From Branchiostoma lanceolatum (lineage: Eukaryota > Chordata > Leptocardii > Amphioxiformes > Branchiostomatidae), in contig NC_089729.1 in assembly GCF_035083965.1 (NCBI RefSeq), forward strand, positions 11,395,464 through 11,459,463: DNA of 64,000 bases, given 5' to 3'. The notes beneath the pieces were generated by a model. That model saw only the letters and a program-made list of their open reading frames with translations, was not told the DNA's origin and ran no database searches. The position numbers and the translations under genes were made by a program. Within the stretch, counting starts at the first letter, position 1; the number at the start of each line of letters is the position of its first letter. Positions 1-28,545 of this stretch are shown here, piece by piece.

Positions 1-720
1 TATGCTGCAGTACCAAGTCAGTCGCCTGGAAGCTCAAAATCGATCTTGACCTTCGTTTTCCAAAACCTACCCTCATACTGAATATTATTACAATCCAGCC
101 AAAGGTTCTTAAATTATGCTGTCCCCAAATAGGCAGAAAGTGACGTGACACACAGATAGACAGACACACAAACACAAATACACAAAAGGAGAGAATGCCT
201 CCATTTGTTCATGGAGGTAACAATGTATACGAACACATCGGAACTTGTATCATGTAGTAAAGAATAAGCACATTGTGCATATTCTACATATCCTGTCCGC
301 TGTATCGACTATACATGTGTTACTTGAACTACATTCGGACATAAACATGTAACAAAACTTTATTTTCAGTAGTCTTGACTTTTCTCACTTGCGTCTAACA
401 GTAGAACTAAAAAGACCGCAGCACGTCCAGGACCAACGATACAAAAATGCTGCTACAGTACCAAGGTCAACTACCAGGAGGCCCAAAATCGACCTTCACC
501 GTCGGGTTCACACCACCTACCCACCTACTAGATACCAGCCTGAGCGCAATTCATCCAGCGGTTCTTGAGATATATCCCCAAACATCATCTAGAGTAAAAA
601 CTATACAATGTCATGATCATGTACCTCCATTTCTAATGAAGGTAACAACCAAGGACCGGAGGGCCGCGAAACTCGGAGGGGGAAAACTGAAAACCTTCCT
701 ACATTGAAACAGAAGTAGCT
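1..720. repeat. Dispersed repeat, two partial copies
   Basis: About 1-240 and 440-660 are related to each other and to segments near 21220-21400 and 61310-61560. Shared landmarks are a 'gcagtacc' block, a run beginning 'aaaatc' followed by 'gacctt', and an 'atccagc' segment leading into a purine/CA-rich 'cagacacac' tail. No convincing gene is present; the 86-aa frame at 447-707 lies inside the repeat. Class is not recognised. Confidence 0.5.
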
Positions 721-1105
721 GATTAATTATAAAGGACTATCAGTGGCTGTTTTTGGCTCGCGGGAAGATTTTGCACTGTGGACCCAAATAAGAGGTTTCA
801 AAAATACGGTTGTCGCCAATTATGTCGTTTCAATCAATTACTCAATCAAGCTTTGTTGCAGAACTAACTAGTAAAGAGGGCCGGTAGGTGGAAAGAGAGA
901 GGTAGATAGAAACTCGGAGGTATGAAACAGAGAACCTTTCTTCCAAACAGAAGTAGATGATTAAAATAGTAAAAAAGAAGACTGATTGTTTTTTGGCCCA
1001 AAGGAAGATTTTGCAGTGCATTGGACCCAAAAAAATATGGTTGTCGCGACTTGTTATATGTTGTTATATATAATCAATTAGTCAATGAATCAAGCTTTGT
1101 TGGAA
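675..1105. repeat. Local tandem duplication, ~240 bp period
   Basis: The segment at about 675-866 (landmarks 'aaactcggagg', 'cagaagtag', 'gaagattttgca', 'tggacccaa', 'ggttgtcgc', 'aatcaagctttgttg') recurs in the same order at about 911-1105, with substitutions and small indels. It is a diverged direct duplication without a gene. Confidence 0.6.
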
Positions 1106-2696
1106 GATTTTTCTCGTAAATGACCGTGGGGGTCTACTATTTTGTTGTCAGAAAACCTTTTCGCTTGTAATTATTAATTATACTTTATTTGCAGTTTTCA
1201 TATCTCCAAACATATGTAGCTAATGTGTGAGGGTTTAAGATGGTCTTAGAGCCTTTTTGAGTCGATTTCTACGTTTTTAAGGTGGTCATAGAATATATCT
1301 AAGTTGCAATTTGTGAGAATTTTTGCTCAAAGACATGTTAAATGAAAAATGATTAAGTATTGATTTTTAACATTTGCATGCCTTGTCTGCCATTTCTGAA
1401 GCATATCCATATGCGACACACACCTTTAATACTAGTTGAAAGTGCACATTTCTAAATCTAAAATACAATGTGTCATATATAAGGAAATACTGTAGAGTTT
1501 ACTAATGAGAAAGAAACCTACTGAATATGTACATTTTAATGTGCTTTCAAATTGGTGTATTTCAAACTCACACTGTGACTAAAGGTAAAACAAACACATG
1601 TATATAATTATACAATTGTGACACTATATCCTATTATATATCTTAACATGATATCACATGACAACATCAGGCATGGAGAAAATCACACAAGGATTGCAAT
1701 GAAAAAATTTAATCAAGCCTTGTTGTTCTGATATTTGAACTAAAAACAGACAAACAAGCAAACACAAAATGTGGTAGAGATGTCAATGTGCCAGATTCAC
1801 AGTACAGTCCTTTCATACTGTTTATATATAACAATACATGTGCCTACATGTAGCTTCATTTTCATAAAAATAACCCTTCATGCTCTATTGAATAATGAGT
1901 CCTATTTCAGCTCGACTAGCCTTTATCCTGAATGGACTAAAATTCTACGCAATCTTTCTCTAACATTCCCAAGGTTGGCTATACAAGCCTAAGTTTACAT
2001 TTCAGCTCATCAAATCTTGCCCACTCGTGTTTTAGATTGTTTGGGTACAGGTTGAGGTACAAGTATACCAGACGTTCACTCACTCACTCACTCACTCATG
2101 ACCCATATATATGCATGACCTCAATGGTCGTAGGGGCGTCATGACGGCCAGCCACAATGATCCGTTCAGATGTTCAGGATTCATTTAATGGGAGCAAAAC
2201 CTGAACATATTCCGAGCAAAAAAACTGAGATACATGCAGCGCGGGCTTCACCAGAGTGGGCGTTTGTTAGTCTCCAAGCAGACCTACGGGTTGGCAAAGA
2301 CCGTATCCAACAGGCAGAAGGAGTTTTCAATCTATTGGGTCTGGTTGGAGACTAGGCGTTTGTGGGCATTTGCTAAAAAGCCGTCAAGACCTTAACCGTA
2401 ACAACTTACAGGTATAGGTACAGGTATAAGGTACGCAGCCCTATGTGACATGCATAAATTTGCATTTCGATTTGAAGTTGCTCTTGTACTTTCTCTAAAT
2501 TGTCTGACTGAGCAAATTGGTAAAAAGGGACATTTCTTTTTTGCTTTAGTCTAACTAGCCTTATTCTCTCCCCCGATACTAGAAGATCACACATGTTGTC
2601 CTACAGAAAACGGTTTATCAAACATGTACAGTAGTGCTTTAGAAAAATACTGTTGAGTTTTACGACAACAAATTGAGACCCATTCTTATATAAAAC
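1106..2696. other. Gene-free interval left of CHMP6
   Basis: AT-rich sequence with no supported exon on either strand. It contains a short (CACT)n run near 2078-2100 and a small 'caggtataggta' repeat near 2410. It lies beyond the CHMP6 stop codon, so its right edge will include the CHMP6 3' UTR; I saw no clear AATAAA close to the stop. Confidence 0.5.
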
Positions 2697-5600
2697 TCAG
2701 GATGCTGCCACCAACTCTCGCTGTCTCTCTTTTGGCGCCTCTGCTTCTGAGGAGGTAAAGAAGAACAAAGGTTAGATTTCTGTGGTTTCAAGGACATTAT
2801 TCAAGACTCTAATTTCTAAAAATAAGGAACTTTAGAAATTAGGATAGATATCATTAAGGAACTTTAAGAATTAGGAATTTGAAAATAAGGAACTCTGAAA
2901 ATAAGGAACTTTAAACATACATATAGGGCACTTAAGAGAAAAGAAACTTAACAGAATTTATAGAAATCTGATATAGGACTTTATAGAAAAGGTATAACTA
3001 AGCTACGGAACTTAGAATAAAAGGAATGTTATTTTTCTATCAACTTGAAAATGTAATTTCCAAACTGATGCAGCCTTAAGTTTTCTTGGAGAAAATAAGA
3101 ATATTTTGGTTCGTACAAATAGGGTATTCAATTCTCAACACTTGTAACAAAAAGGTTGAATTTTCAAAGTAAAAACATAAAAAGAAACAGCAAAAAAGGA
3201 TAATTATATAACTTAGTTTTTTTAGGAAAAGGGCCCTAACTATCAGGGCATTTGTTTTGGGGCCTCCTAAACCATCATTATTTGCATTTACCTTGGCTAG
3301 GTATAGATGTGTTGAATTCCATCAAACTGAGTGTTTCAAGTAAACTCGTATTAGTAAAGATATCACAAACGGACTGTGCACTTCACCTGGGATCCTGTCC
3401 CGGGGAACCTCAGGTAAGCTGACATCCTCGTCTGGAACCGCCGGAAGGTCAGCCTGGAATAGAACAACATCAAGGTCAGTCAAGGTCACTTTCACAACCA
3501 ACTCTGTGCGGGTTACAATGTTGTTTCCGATGAAAGATGACATTAATTTTGCTTTCCGACTTCTTACACATTCCAATTAAAATGAATGTGATCAATAGCT
3601 GTAATATGACTTAAGTTGGGGGTCGTGTGGCGTAACGGCAGCGTGTTCGGCTCAGAACCAAGTGGTCCCGGGTTCGAATCCTGCTGTGTCACCGATCTTG
3701 TGCCCTTGGGAAAGACATTTTACCCGACTTTCCCAACATGCCAGAATGGCCGTCATCAAGACAGTGGGCATCAAAGGCAAGAATGAAAAAGTTGATTGTT
3801 GCTTATCATTGAAGTGAAAGTCATACGGATTATCATCACAACAACTATATTGTTGCAGTGCTACATTTGGCAATGCTATATTTGATGGGAACTTAATTTT
3901 GCAGTTGGAGGGGAAAGGAGGCATTTGTGGCATCGTGTGGCGCAATTGAGAGGTCCCGAGTTCAAAACCATTGGAATGCCCCGATGTTGTGCCCTTGGGA
4001 AAGGAAGTTAACACAACTTTCATCACTCCACCCAGGTGTGAATGGGTACCTGACTTCGGTTGGGGAATGTCGTATCGAGTTCTGGTGCCAAATGGCAGCT
4101 GCCCAGACCCTTGAGACAGTTCCACAAAGTACAAGTACGGAGTAAATATGTATCTTGTGTATTATGTGATTGTAAACCCTACAGCAATTCAGCACTGGCT
4201 GCCATTGTACGTGTAATTTTTTACCAATAGACCATTGACCAATAAACCATTTGTTGTGCTGCTATTGAAATGACTGTTAGTAGTAAATTGTAATGCAAGA
4301 CAACGATTTACTAGCTATGGGGAGAGGAACAATGGTAACCTTGGTGATCTCGTCCAGTTCCGCCAGCACAGCCTCCTCGTCCTCATCTGTCAGGATTCCG
4401 CCCGCTAGCAGGTCATCTATTTCCTAGGGAGGTCAGAGGGGAAAGGTCAGCCAATCAGATACTGATTATCAGGATACAACATGTATTGTGCACAATATTC
4501 CACAGAAATTTTGTGGAACTTTCACAGAATTCAAGTAGGTTCCTCAGAAAATCACACACCTTGGTAAACACACACATCCATTGCTAACTGCTTCATGCAA
4601 CGTGATTCTGTGTGAGTTGTTGTAGCGAAAACTCTTGACAGCATTTGGCCATAGATATAGCCCACTGATTTGGTGCACTATTATAGAGATCCATATAGCA
4701 TATTTCAGCCCTCGACTTTGTCAAACCTTCAGTGGATTTTACCCAACGTGTGTGATGTATAAGGAAAACTACTGTGTTTCAACCACAGCTTTAAGACTGC
4801 ATTGATTTAAAGTACAGTAGAATCCGCTTAACTGCACATCCCATTTGTTAGTGTATTTGGTGCAATTATCCGGCTGGTGCAATAATGCGAAGTTGCCCTA
4901 CCCAGGTAGTACACTGTATCATACTGGAGGTGAATAGTTTGTACACCTCGGTGTGCTGTATGAACTTGTTAGCACGCATTTAGATGTTAGAAAGCTTTCG
5001 TTATACAGGTACAGTGTGGTAACACCGTAGATTCCACCTCTTGTTTTGGGCATGTTCATGTATTAGAACAGTATCGGCTCATTTGTACCAGGTTTGCCAA
5101 TTTTAGCGCACTTTTTCTTTAACTTGTTGATGATGTTTGAACAAATCTGGTGCAGTTATCTGGCATTGGTGACAATGCCCCGTGCAGATATGCGGAATCA
5201 CTAACAATGGAGTGAATGGGAATTGGTTTGGAATTTTGGGATTCAGTGCAATTAAATGGAGTGTGCGTTAATCCGTTGTGCATAAAAGACTCAGCTCAAA
5301 GTGTTTGAATCTCTCTGTTCTTATGACAGGCAAAACTTACTCTCTGGTACTCCACTGCCTCTTGAGTTTCATCCAAGATTTTCTCCACATTTTCCAGACT
5401 CAGAATCTGGAAAAAAAGAGCAAGTTTAATGCAAATTCTTGCCTGAAAACTTATTGCAAGTAACATAACATACAACTGACATAATCTTCATGCTAAATCT
5501 TACTAGGTTCGAATTATCTTTTTGAATCATCTGTGTGAGAAAATTCTGGTAAAATTCTGTAAACTGAGTATAACTTTGTCTTTGAATCGTTTACTGCATG

Positions 5601-8600
5601 GCCCTTCCCATGTAAACAATCACATAATGGATCAGGCATTTAATGCTCTTTTGTATCTTTATTTCCGCTTGTTCAAGTGAATTCAATATTCTCTGTTCTG
5701 TTGGTATATTCAATTACATACTAGGAGGTTATAATCCTTACTATGTACATATATACATCAAAGAATGTTTGGACATTAGAACAAGTAATGTATAAGTATA
5801 CGACACATTGAATTTCAATACGTTGCTCTATCCCATATGATTGTATGTAAACAAATTCATTTGTATGTACAGTATGTGTGTATGTATAGGTGTAGTAGAC
5901 TTTACAAAGTCGCTGTACTTTTGTTGTGCCAAAAAAGATTGCATTATGAACTGTGGCCAAGTAACTCCAGCCCTTTGATACAGTCATCTCTATTATCTAT
6001 GTCTTACTACTGTATGAACGTTTGAAACTTTTCAGCATACACCATCAAACCTCCAAACCATCATCTACAGCTTTTCTTCAAATTAAGCTTTTATCCTTCC
6101 ATCTGTCTGAGCTATGACCTTGCTATCACATGAACCCCTGACCTTGTGCATCTCCTTGAGACAGTCGTTGCCCTTCTTCAGCCCTTCCACGACCTTCATC
6201 TCGATACTGGCAAACTCAATGTCGTCAACCTGTGAAGAAAAATGAGAGAATTATACATGATAATCCTTTAAATAAGTGTACAGTTCTTGGTGGCAAATGT
6301 GCCAGATGTTGGCACATTGGCAACCGAATAATCCATAGTGTGTTTTTTTGGCACACTTTTAGACAGATTAGTTGAAGTGGCCCAGGGGGCGTCACTCCAC
6401 CGCCAGGGATGGTTATGTAAAGTGCCTTTCCCAAGGACACAATGTCGGGGCATGGTTAAAATCCAACCTGGTTCTGAGTCCAACGCTTTAACGGTTGCGC
6501 TAACCTACGCCACCATAATGATTTTTATAATAATAAAAAACAAATTAAACCACAATGACATATCAAATCTGATACAAATGTTGTTTTTTTAAATTCTAAA
6601 TTAGAACAACTACAAGTTCATGCCCAAAGGAATAGACCCATGAATGATTTGTGGTTGTTAAAATCAAATTTGCTGTTCAAAGGAATTGAGTTGAATGAAA
6701 TTTTGTCACAGCATTTTATGAGAAAACCATCTTTTTGATCTCTGCATCAGTAGGCATACATAAATCTGATCCATAAAAAAAATGATTCAAAACAAATCCT
6801 ACTAGATCTAGAAAACTTCAACATGGTCAGTAGATTCAGTCCCGTAAAGGACCACAGGAATAAGCTAACAGATATGTCAAGCTAATTGTGGATCCAAATA
6901 AAGTCAAAGTCTAACTCTAAGTCCTACCATTTTCTCGACTTGATCGATCTGGTTGTCTGTTTTCTGGAGCATGTTTTCCTGGTATCTTTTCTTCTTCAGT
7001 AACAGTTTCGCTTTTCTGTGGTTAAAAACAAACTTTCAGTCAACACCATATGTCATCACTTACAAACACATGTATCATATGTATCTGTATAGCTGGCATA
7101 ACTGTCTTCAGTGTAACTTGACAGCTTTGGTATCTGAATCTGTATAGCTGTTATAAGAGCCCTTTGGTGTAACTCACCAGCTTCTGTATCTGTTATAATC
7201 TGTATAGCTGGTATATAACCCGATCAGCATAAAACACCAGCTTCTCTATCTCTGTACACAGTGTACGGCATATATTATAACCACCCTTCGGGTTTAACAC
7301 ACCTGTTCAGCTTCTGTATCTGTATCTGCACAGCCGGTATAACCATCCTTTGGTCAATTATTTACAATAACACATCAGCTTCTCAGGCATATGGCAGCTG
7401 CTCCTATATTACTAGAACATTAAACGACTGGTCACACCTAACCTTTGCACATCTACCTCCAAGCCTTATATCTAATAACGGCAGAAGATACCCATACTAG
7501 TACTAAGTTACCATACTTGATGACAATGGGTTCAACTTTACGATAGTTTTGCACACATCAAACCTTACAGTCCAGTCTTATGCAGCTTGTACTGAGCAAA
7601 GCTGTGTTATGCCTGAGGTGAATTCAAAAGTATGAATAGAACTACATTAATTTAAGAATTGAACTGAGAAACTATTTGAAATAACTTCAATAAATAACAT
7701 TACTTACTCCTTCTTGCCATCCTTCAGAAGTCTCTTGGCCACTTCCCTCTCCCTCTCCAAGTTTGCCTGGATTTTCTTCTGATATTGTCTCAGTTTGTCT
7801 CTCTGTTGCTTTAGTTGCTGTTGATGGAAACAATTTTTTTTAGATAAGTTATTAAGTGACAGCGGACTATAAACTCATCTATTTAAAAAGAACTGCTCCA
7901 AGTTGCAAGCTCTCACATTGAAGTATAATCCACTGGGTTACATAAATCCACCACTTTGAAGAACGGTGGGTTTGAGAGATCTCTAGTGCAGCACTCCACA
8001 GGTATGCACAGTTTAGATATACAGGAGTGCATTATTTTTATACTTGGGGACGTTGGGTTGAGATCTGTTTGGATATATCTTTTCTGGGTGGCAGAATTAT
8101 GCACCCTAGCATGTTAGTTGATAATCTTAAACTCTAACTTCGTGAAATATGCAGTCAATCGACCATACACAGTATAGATAACGTTACATGTGATACTGTA
8201 GTTGAGAGTATACAGACAATACATTGTTTAACACTACATCTCAAAATCGATTGTGATTATGAACTATTGTGAAATATAACTTGATTGACAATATAACTTC
8301 ATTGTCAAAATGTAGTAACTGTTAAGTGTTAAAACTCTAAATAAATCGTTGGAAGTTGGAACCATTTGAATATAGCTGGGTTGGAAAAACGGCATGGCCC
8401 TTAAAGTGAACCTGTGGCTTCTAGGTTGACTTCGAATTCACTATGGTATCCATTTGATTAATACGTATAACGTTACGTTACCGTTATGTGAGGAAATAGC
8501 ACAAAAAGTTCAAGTCGGTAGAATTTAAGGGGGAGGGGGGCACACCCACATTCACACTTACCAAGATCGCCTTGTCTTGCTCCGTAATTCTCGACTCTTC

Positions 8601-8630
8601 TTTCTTCTTCTTGCTAAATAACGAACCCAT
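2697..8630 (-). CDS. CHMP6: CHMP6 (charged multivesicular body protein 6, Vps20), ESCRT-III
   Basis: Eight exons on the minus strand, all with GT-AG borders and closing phases: 8562-8630, 7708-7817, 6928-7015, 6143-6229, 5341-5406, 4340-4423, 3387-3453, 2697-2746 (206 aa; human is about 201). The protein starts MGSLFSKKKK, a Gly2 N-myristoylation signal with a basic patch, continues with the ITEQDKAIL and basic helical alpha1/alpha2 region (KQQRDKLRQYQKKI), has the ETQEAVEYQ helix and acidic EIDDLLAG segment, and ends ELVAAS, as in vertebrate CHMP6. In the family it binds ESCRT-II (VPS25) and nucleates CHMP4/Snf7 polymers on endosomes for multivesicular body formation. The start ATG at 8630 gives the canonical N-terminus. 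Its 5' end faces histone H2A about 770 bp away. Introns 5 and 7 carry SINE copies. Confidence 0.96.
3621..3740 (+). repeat. tRNA-derived SINE copy
   Basis: In CHMP6 intron 7. A tRNA-like head 'gtgtggcgtaacggc' (A-box region) is followed by a B-box 'ggttcgaatcc' at 3671-3681 and then 'tgtgcccttgggaaag'. The same head recurs at 3930, 20571 and 58148. No cloverleaf closes, so this is a SINE rather than a tRNA gene. Confidence 0.7.
3928..4140 (+). repeat. tRNA-derived SINE copy
   Basis: Second copy in the same CHMP6 intron: 'gtgtggcgcaat', a degenerate B-box 'gagttcaaaacc', 'tgttgtgcccttgggaaag', then the body 'ccacccaggtgtgaatggg' and 'tgacttcggttgggga'. Overlapping ORFs on both strands are SINE-derived. 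Confidence 0.7.
6385..6515 (-). repeat. SINE copy, antisense
   Basis: Reverse-oriented copy in CHMP6 intron 3: 'agtgcctttcccaaggacac' followed by a decayed B-box complement and a head ending 'gcgctaacctacgccacc'. Confidence 0.55.
7080..7345 (-). repeat. Dispersed 'gctggtgtgttacgcc' repeat cluster
   Basis: Four or so irregular units built from 'tctgtatagctggtata', 'ccctttggtgtaac' and 'caccagcttctgtatctg' in CHMP6 intron 2. In the opposite orientation the same motif makes clusters at 27750-27952 and 55870-56235 and a single unit near 42880-42925. Unit length is roughly 40-60 bp. Confidence 0.6.
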
Positions 8631-9399
8631 GATAAATATAAATATGACTGTCACCTCTTCATAAGCTACGAATGTCTCTATTACGGTAAAATCGGCTGGA
8701 AATGTCGGAACATATCGCTGTCAAAACCGAGGCGCTGCCATCTTTGTTGACCTGGGCAAATACGGAAGTGCATCATGTGTCTTTGATAGATACCGATAGG
8801 TGGCGCTCGTGTGCGGTGAATGTATCTAAATCCACGTGCACGATGATGGGAAATGTAAGTTCTGTCCCAATCGAAGCCAGTATCCCATGTGTGATTTCAA
8901 CAGGGCGTCATATTCTAGGAACTTAATATACACAATTCAGACTGTTGTTTATTTGATGTGAAAAGATCTTAAGATTCTGATCGTCCATTCCACAATTTAG
9001 TAACTAAGAAGACTGCGATGTAATCGAGCTTAATTTGGTAATTTGTAAACACTTCAACGTACAGGTGTTGTACATGTATACAGGTGCCTAAGTGGACAAT
9101 TATCTATGTAAATGGACAGGGGTATGTTTTACGTTAGACTTTTAATTTTCTATTTCATCCCAAACTTTTTATCCCAAACAAGCACCTAAATATTATCGGT
9201 AGCACTAAGATGAAAATTGAAACGGCCTCAAACTTTGATCCTATACTAATTTTGTTGCTCTTTTTTCAACATATCCCCCTGAAATGTTTCATGGTTTCTT
9301 CCGTAGCCTGTATTTGGATGGTTAGCTCGGGTATTCATCGTCATATGGATCCGACTTTTCTTCTGAACGGTTGAATGATAAAGAAAGAAAGAAACCAAC
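8631..9399. promoter_or_regulatory. Divergent CHMP6 / H2A intergenic region
   Basis: A 769-bp spacer between the CHMP6 start codon (minus) and the H2A start codon (plus), so both 5' regions lie here. I see no clear TATA box or CCAAT array of the replication-dependent histone type just upstream of H2A, and no third gene. A 74-aa frame at 8702-8926 has no recognisable features. Confidence 0.5.
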
Positions 9400-9783
9400 A
9401 TGTCTGGACGAGGAAAGGGCGGGAAGATCCGATCTAAAGCCAGAAGTCGCTCGGCTAGAGCAGGTCTACAGTTCCCGGTGGGACGCGTACACCGCTTCCT
9501 TAGGAAGGGCCACTACGCCGAGCTGATTGGAGCGGGCGCTCCCGTGTACCTGGCGGCCGTGCTGGAGTACCTCACCGCCGAGATCCTGGAGCTGGCCGGT
9601 AACGCCGCCCGCGACAACAAGAAGACCAGGATCATCCCCCGTCACCTTCAACTGGCCGTCCGCAACGACGAGGAGTTGAATGAGCTGTTGTCGGGCGTTA
9701 CCATCGCTCAGGGCGGTGTGCTGCCCAACATCCACGCTGAACTGTTGCCGAAGAAGACATCTGGTGGGTCGTCGAAAAGTTGA
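9400..9783 (+). CDS. Histone H2A, divergent, intronless
   Basis: Single-exon 127-aa histone H2A. The core is unmistakable: [17 protein letters not shown] (alpha1), [20 protein letters not shown] (alpha2), [19 protein letters not shown] and [11 protein letters not shown] (acidic patch), GVLPNI and the C-terminal LLPKKT. It packages DNA as an H2A-H2B dimer in nucleosomes. Odd points: the tail reads [14 protein letters not shown], so the residue equivalent to human Lys15 is Arg while Lys13 is kept; loop L1 reads [10 protein letters not shown] where canonical H2A has YAERVGAGAP, losing the DNA-contacting Arg42; the docking region has IHAELLP. It ends SGGSSKS without an SQ[ED][YF] motif, so it is not H2A.X by sequence. 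No replication-type 3' stem-loop was found downstream. It is isolated, not in a histone cluster. Confidence 0.94.
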   Translation: MSGRGKGGKIRSKARSRSARAGLQFPVGRVHRFLRKGHYAELIGAGAPVYLAAVLEYLTAEILELAGNAARDNKKTRIIPRHLQLAVRNDEELNELLSGVTIAQGGVLPNIHAELLPKKTSGGSSKS

Positions 9784-11117
9784 GCGCGTCAAGACAGGAA
9801 TACTGAAAACGTGAGGCCGCCCTGAACTGTGTGGACATGATCCGTTCCAAAATAGACTGTTTGACGATAACTGTATGTGGAGTACCGGACAAACGAATGG
9901 AATTTGGCAGCTGAGCGCTTAAAGAATACAATCACGTGTAGTTTATATCAATCTCACAGAAGATTCAGACATCTAGACGCAACATTCTACCTACCATTGT
10001 CCGACTACACTGAAACACGTACTTGGACTGTCCATACTTCATGTAAGCGTTTCTACTTGAGCATGCCGTGATATATATAGAAAATATGTCGGTTGATCTA
10101 ATTAGTCAGTATAATGATATCATCATGTTTTGTTCAATTGTGGGAAATCCGTTAAAAAGACTGAGAACTTTTTTGCAGAAAACAACAAGCAAACTGCAGG
10201 CTCAGTAACAATACTGTTCTTTCTATATCATGAACCATTTTCTCCCTCAGTTCATTTATCGATCAAGCAGTGCTACATGTGTGTATGTTGTATATAACTA
10301 CAAAGACTATACATTTATTAAAAGCTATCAAAAATTGACCGCGCTTTGTCCCTTTCTCATTTTTCCCTTTCACTTGCCCCTTGGTAAACGAGACGCAATC
10401 TCCAAGCAGATGTTGGAAGGCGTAATCAGGACGTTTTTCTAGCTCTCCGTTTCTGTTAACAACGGCCATCCAAGGAAGCTAGAAAAACGAACTGATTTTG
10501 CCTTATAACATCTGCTTGGAGATTGTGAGAAGCTGTTTTTAAATAACCCGAAACCGCTCTCATTTGAATATTAAAGATGAACGAGCTCAACGCCGATTGG
10601 TTGTCTCAGTTCTAGACTTTATTTACATAGAAAATCTCTTTGGAATAACGTCATCTGTTGGTCACGTGTTTACCCAAGTAATAAGAAATAGATTTAATCA
10701 ACATTTTCATGTAAAAGAGAAACGGAAAATGTAGCAAATCTGAAGCCACGAATTATGACATGATATTCAGTATATATCTATCTGTTTTGCAACATAAACG
10801 ACATGGTGCAACAAATTAAGTGAGCATGTCAGCATGAAAATCATATTGTGAAATAGTCAACCTGATAACGTTCAAGTACACGTATTTCTATTGTATTTAC
10901 TTGATACTATGACGCAGCTGAAACAAAATCATACGGTTGCTCCGATGACGATGTTGTGCAAATATAGATATCCGTAGTGTGTGTATACGCCAAACACAAA
11001 CTAACCACATGATACTGAAAGAAAACAGAGCCTTTACTTAATGGATCTTTGTAGCAGATACTGATGAGAGTAGTGTCACAACAAATAGGCAGTCAGCGGA
11101 CTTACGGTGATTAAAGA
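9784..11117. other. Gene-free interval between H2A and the PIDD1-like gene
   Basis: No supported exon on either strand. It holds the H2A 3' flank and one inverted-repeat MITE (listed separately). I looked here on the minus strand for a death-domain exon of the PIDD1-like gene and saw none. Confidence 0.5.
10394..10535. mobile_element. Foldback MITE with TIR 'ctccaagcagatgtt'
   Basis: Inverted arms start 'caatctccaagcagatgtt' near 10398 and end with its complement near 10529. The inner arms share 'cgtttttctagct' / 'agctagaaaaacg' with a few mismatches. The same terminus 'ctccaagcag' occurs on the 34907-35068 element, so both belong to one family. No clear target duplication is seen here. Confidence 0.65.
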
Positions 11118-11415
11118 AAACCCAGGCAATATAAGGGCCCGAAAATCGGATTTTGAAAGTTCAATTTATTTAGTCATTTCTATACATGATAAGTTCAAAT
11201 AACTCTATCACAATGTATAGCGACATCCATCATGCAAAAATATGACGTCGGTGTGATGTAAGAACATAGTCGCGGGGATGTAGGCTCGCGAAACTAAGGG
11301 ACCATCGTATGGCTAGTTTTTGTGCGGTTTTAAAATGCTCAAAGTGTGAAGTTATAAAGATTTCAGCAGTTTTTCTCATTTTCATTTTTTTTGCCCTAAT
11401 TTCGCCTAAGCTCTG
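11118..11415. mobile_element. MITE, 'GGGCCC' family, copy 1
   Basis: Begins 'gcaatataagggcccgaaaa' and ends with a decayed complement near 11400. Copy 2 lies at 12565-12935 with the same internal order ('ggattttgaaagt', 'caatgtatagcgac', 'ggctcgcgaaactaagg', 'cggttttaaaatgctcaaag'). A degraded third copy is near 46755-46930. The minus-strand frame at 11230-11442 lies within it. Confidence 0.65.
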
Positions 11416-11643
11416 ACAACGTTTAGGTTGGCAAGAGTACACATAATCGTTAAACTTTTCTGCTATTGTGCTATATGGTAAGGTGTCTATGGTGTGTTTG
11501 GCTTATTGGGATAATATTGGGATAATGGGTCCCAACATGTATTACCTCTTTTTCAGATGAAATTGAATAAGTAGCATATTTATGATATGTATGTACAACA
11601 AAGTATTAGTTCTACACGAGGAAAACAGTCTCAACAGTCTGTT

Positions 11644-28064
<16,421 letters not shown>

Positions 28065-28545
28065 CCACGAGGAAAGATCCCAGTATAAAAGTCGGTCTTG
28101 GCTTTCGACGTGTGAACTTGACGATCGTCTCAACTCAAAGATCACTCTGTAATAGATAATTGATTTTATTTTTTTTTGCAATTCACGGCACATATTTGCT
28201 GTTTTACAGGTGCTGTGTGAAATTTACAGTATTGTCGTTAAGTTTTTTTGGGGGGAAACGGACGAAAATTTCGCGCGTGGATGTCATCCATATAATCAAA
28301 TCAACATCGCCTAATTCGTAGTGAGGTTGTCGAATTTCGCCTAAATGTCTTATAGTGTAATACGTAGGCGATCCCCTGAGTTTCGCACCTTTATCATTGT
28401 TTAAGTGATAATATCTAGCAAAAATGCCTAAAACTGATCATATAAAATCTTAGTGAGCCAATCACGAACGCCCGTGCCTAATCACGCCTTATATTCAAAT
28501 TTCCCGCCGCCATGACGTCATGTTGACAGGTGGTGCATTCTTGCT
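28065..28545. promoter_or_regulatory. PIDD1-like 5' region, candidate bidirectional promoter
   Basis: Upstream of the PIDD1-like start codon. It contains a full CRE, TGACGTCA, at 28513-28520 and an E2F-like 'ttcccgcc' at 28501-28508. A candidate plus-strand first exon with a GTAACG donor lies just beyond (about 28546-28773). Promoter function is inferred from motifs only. Confidence 0.35.

Noticed and set aside
3652..4134. 160-codon minus-strand frame
   Set aside because: Lies across two SINE copies in CHMP6 intron 7; composition follows the repeats.
9400..9783. H2A.X identity
   Set aside because: The C-terminus is SGGSSKS with no SQ[ED][YF] phospho-motif.
9466..9931. Antisense frames over H2A (108 and 77 codons)
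   Set aside because: Shadows of the GC-rich H2A coding sequence; no family features.
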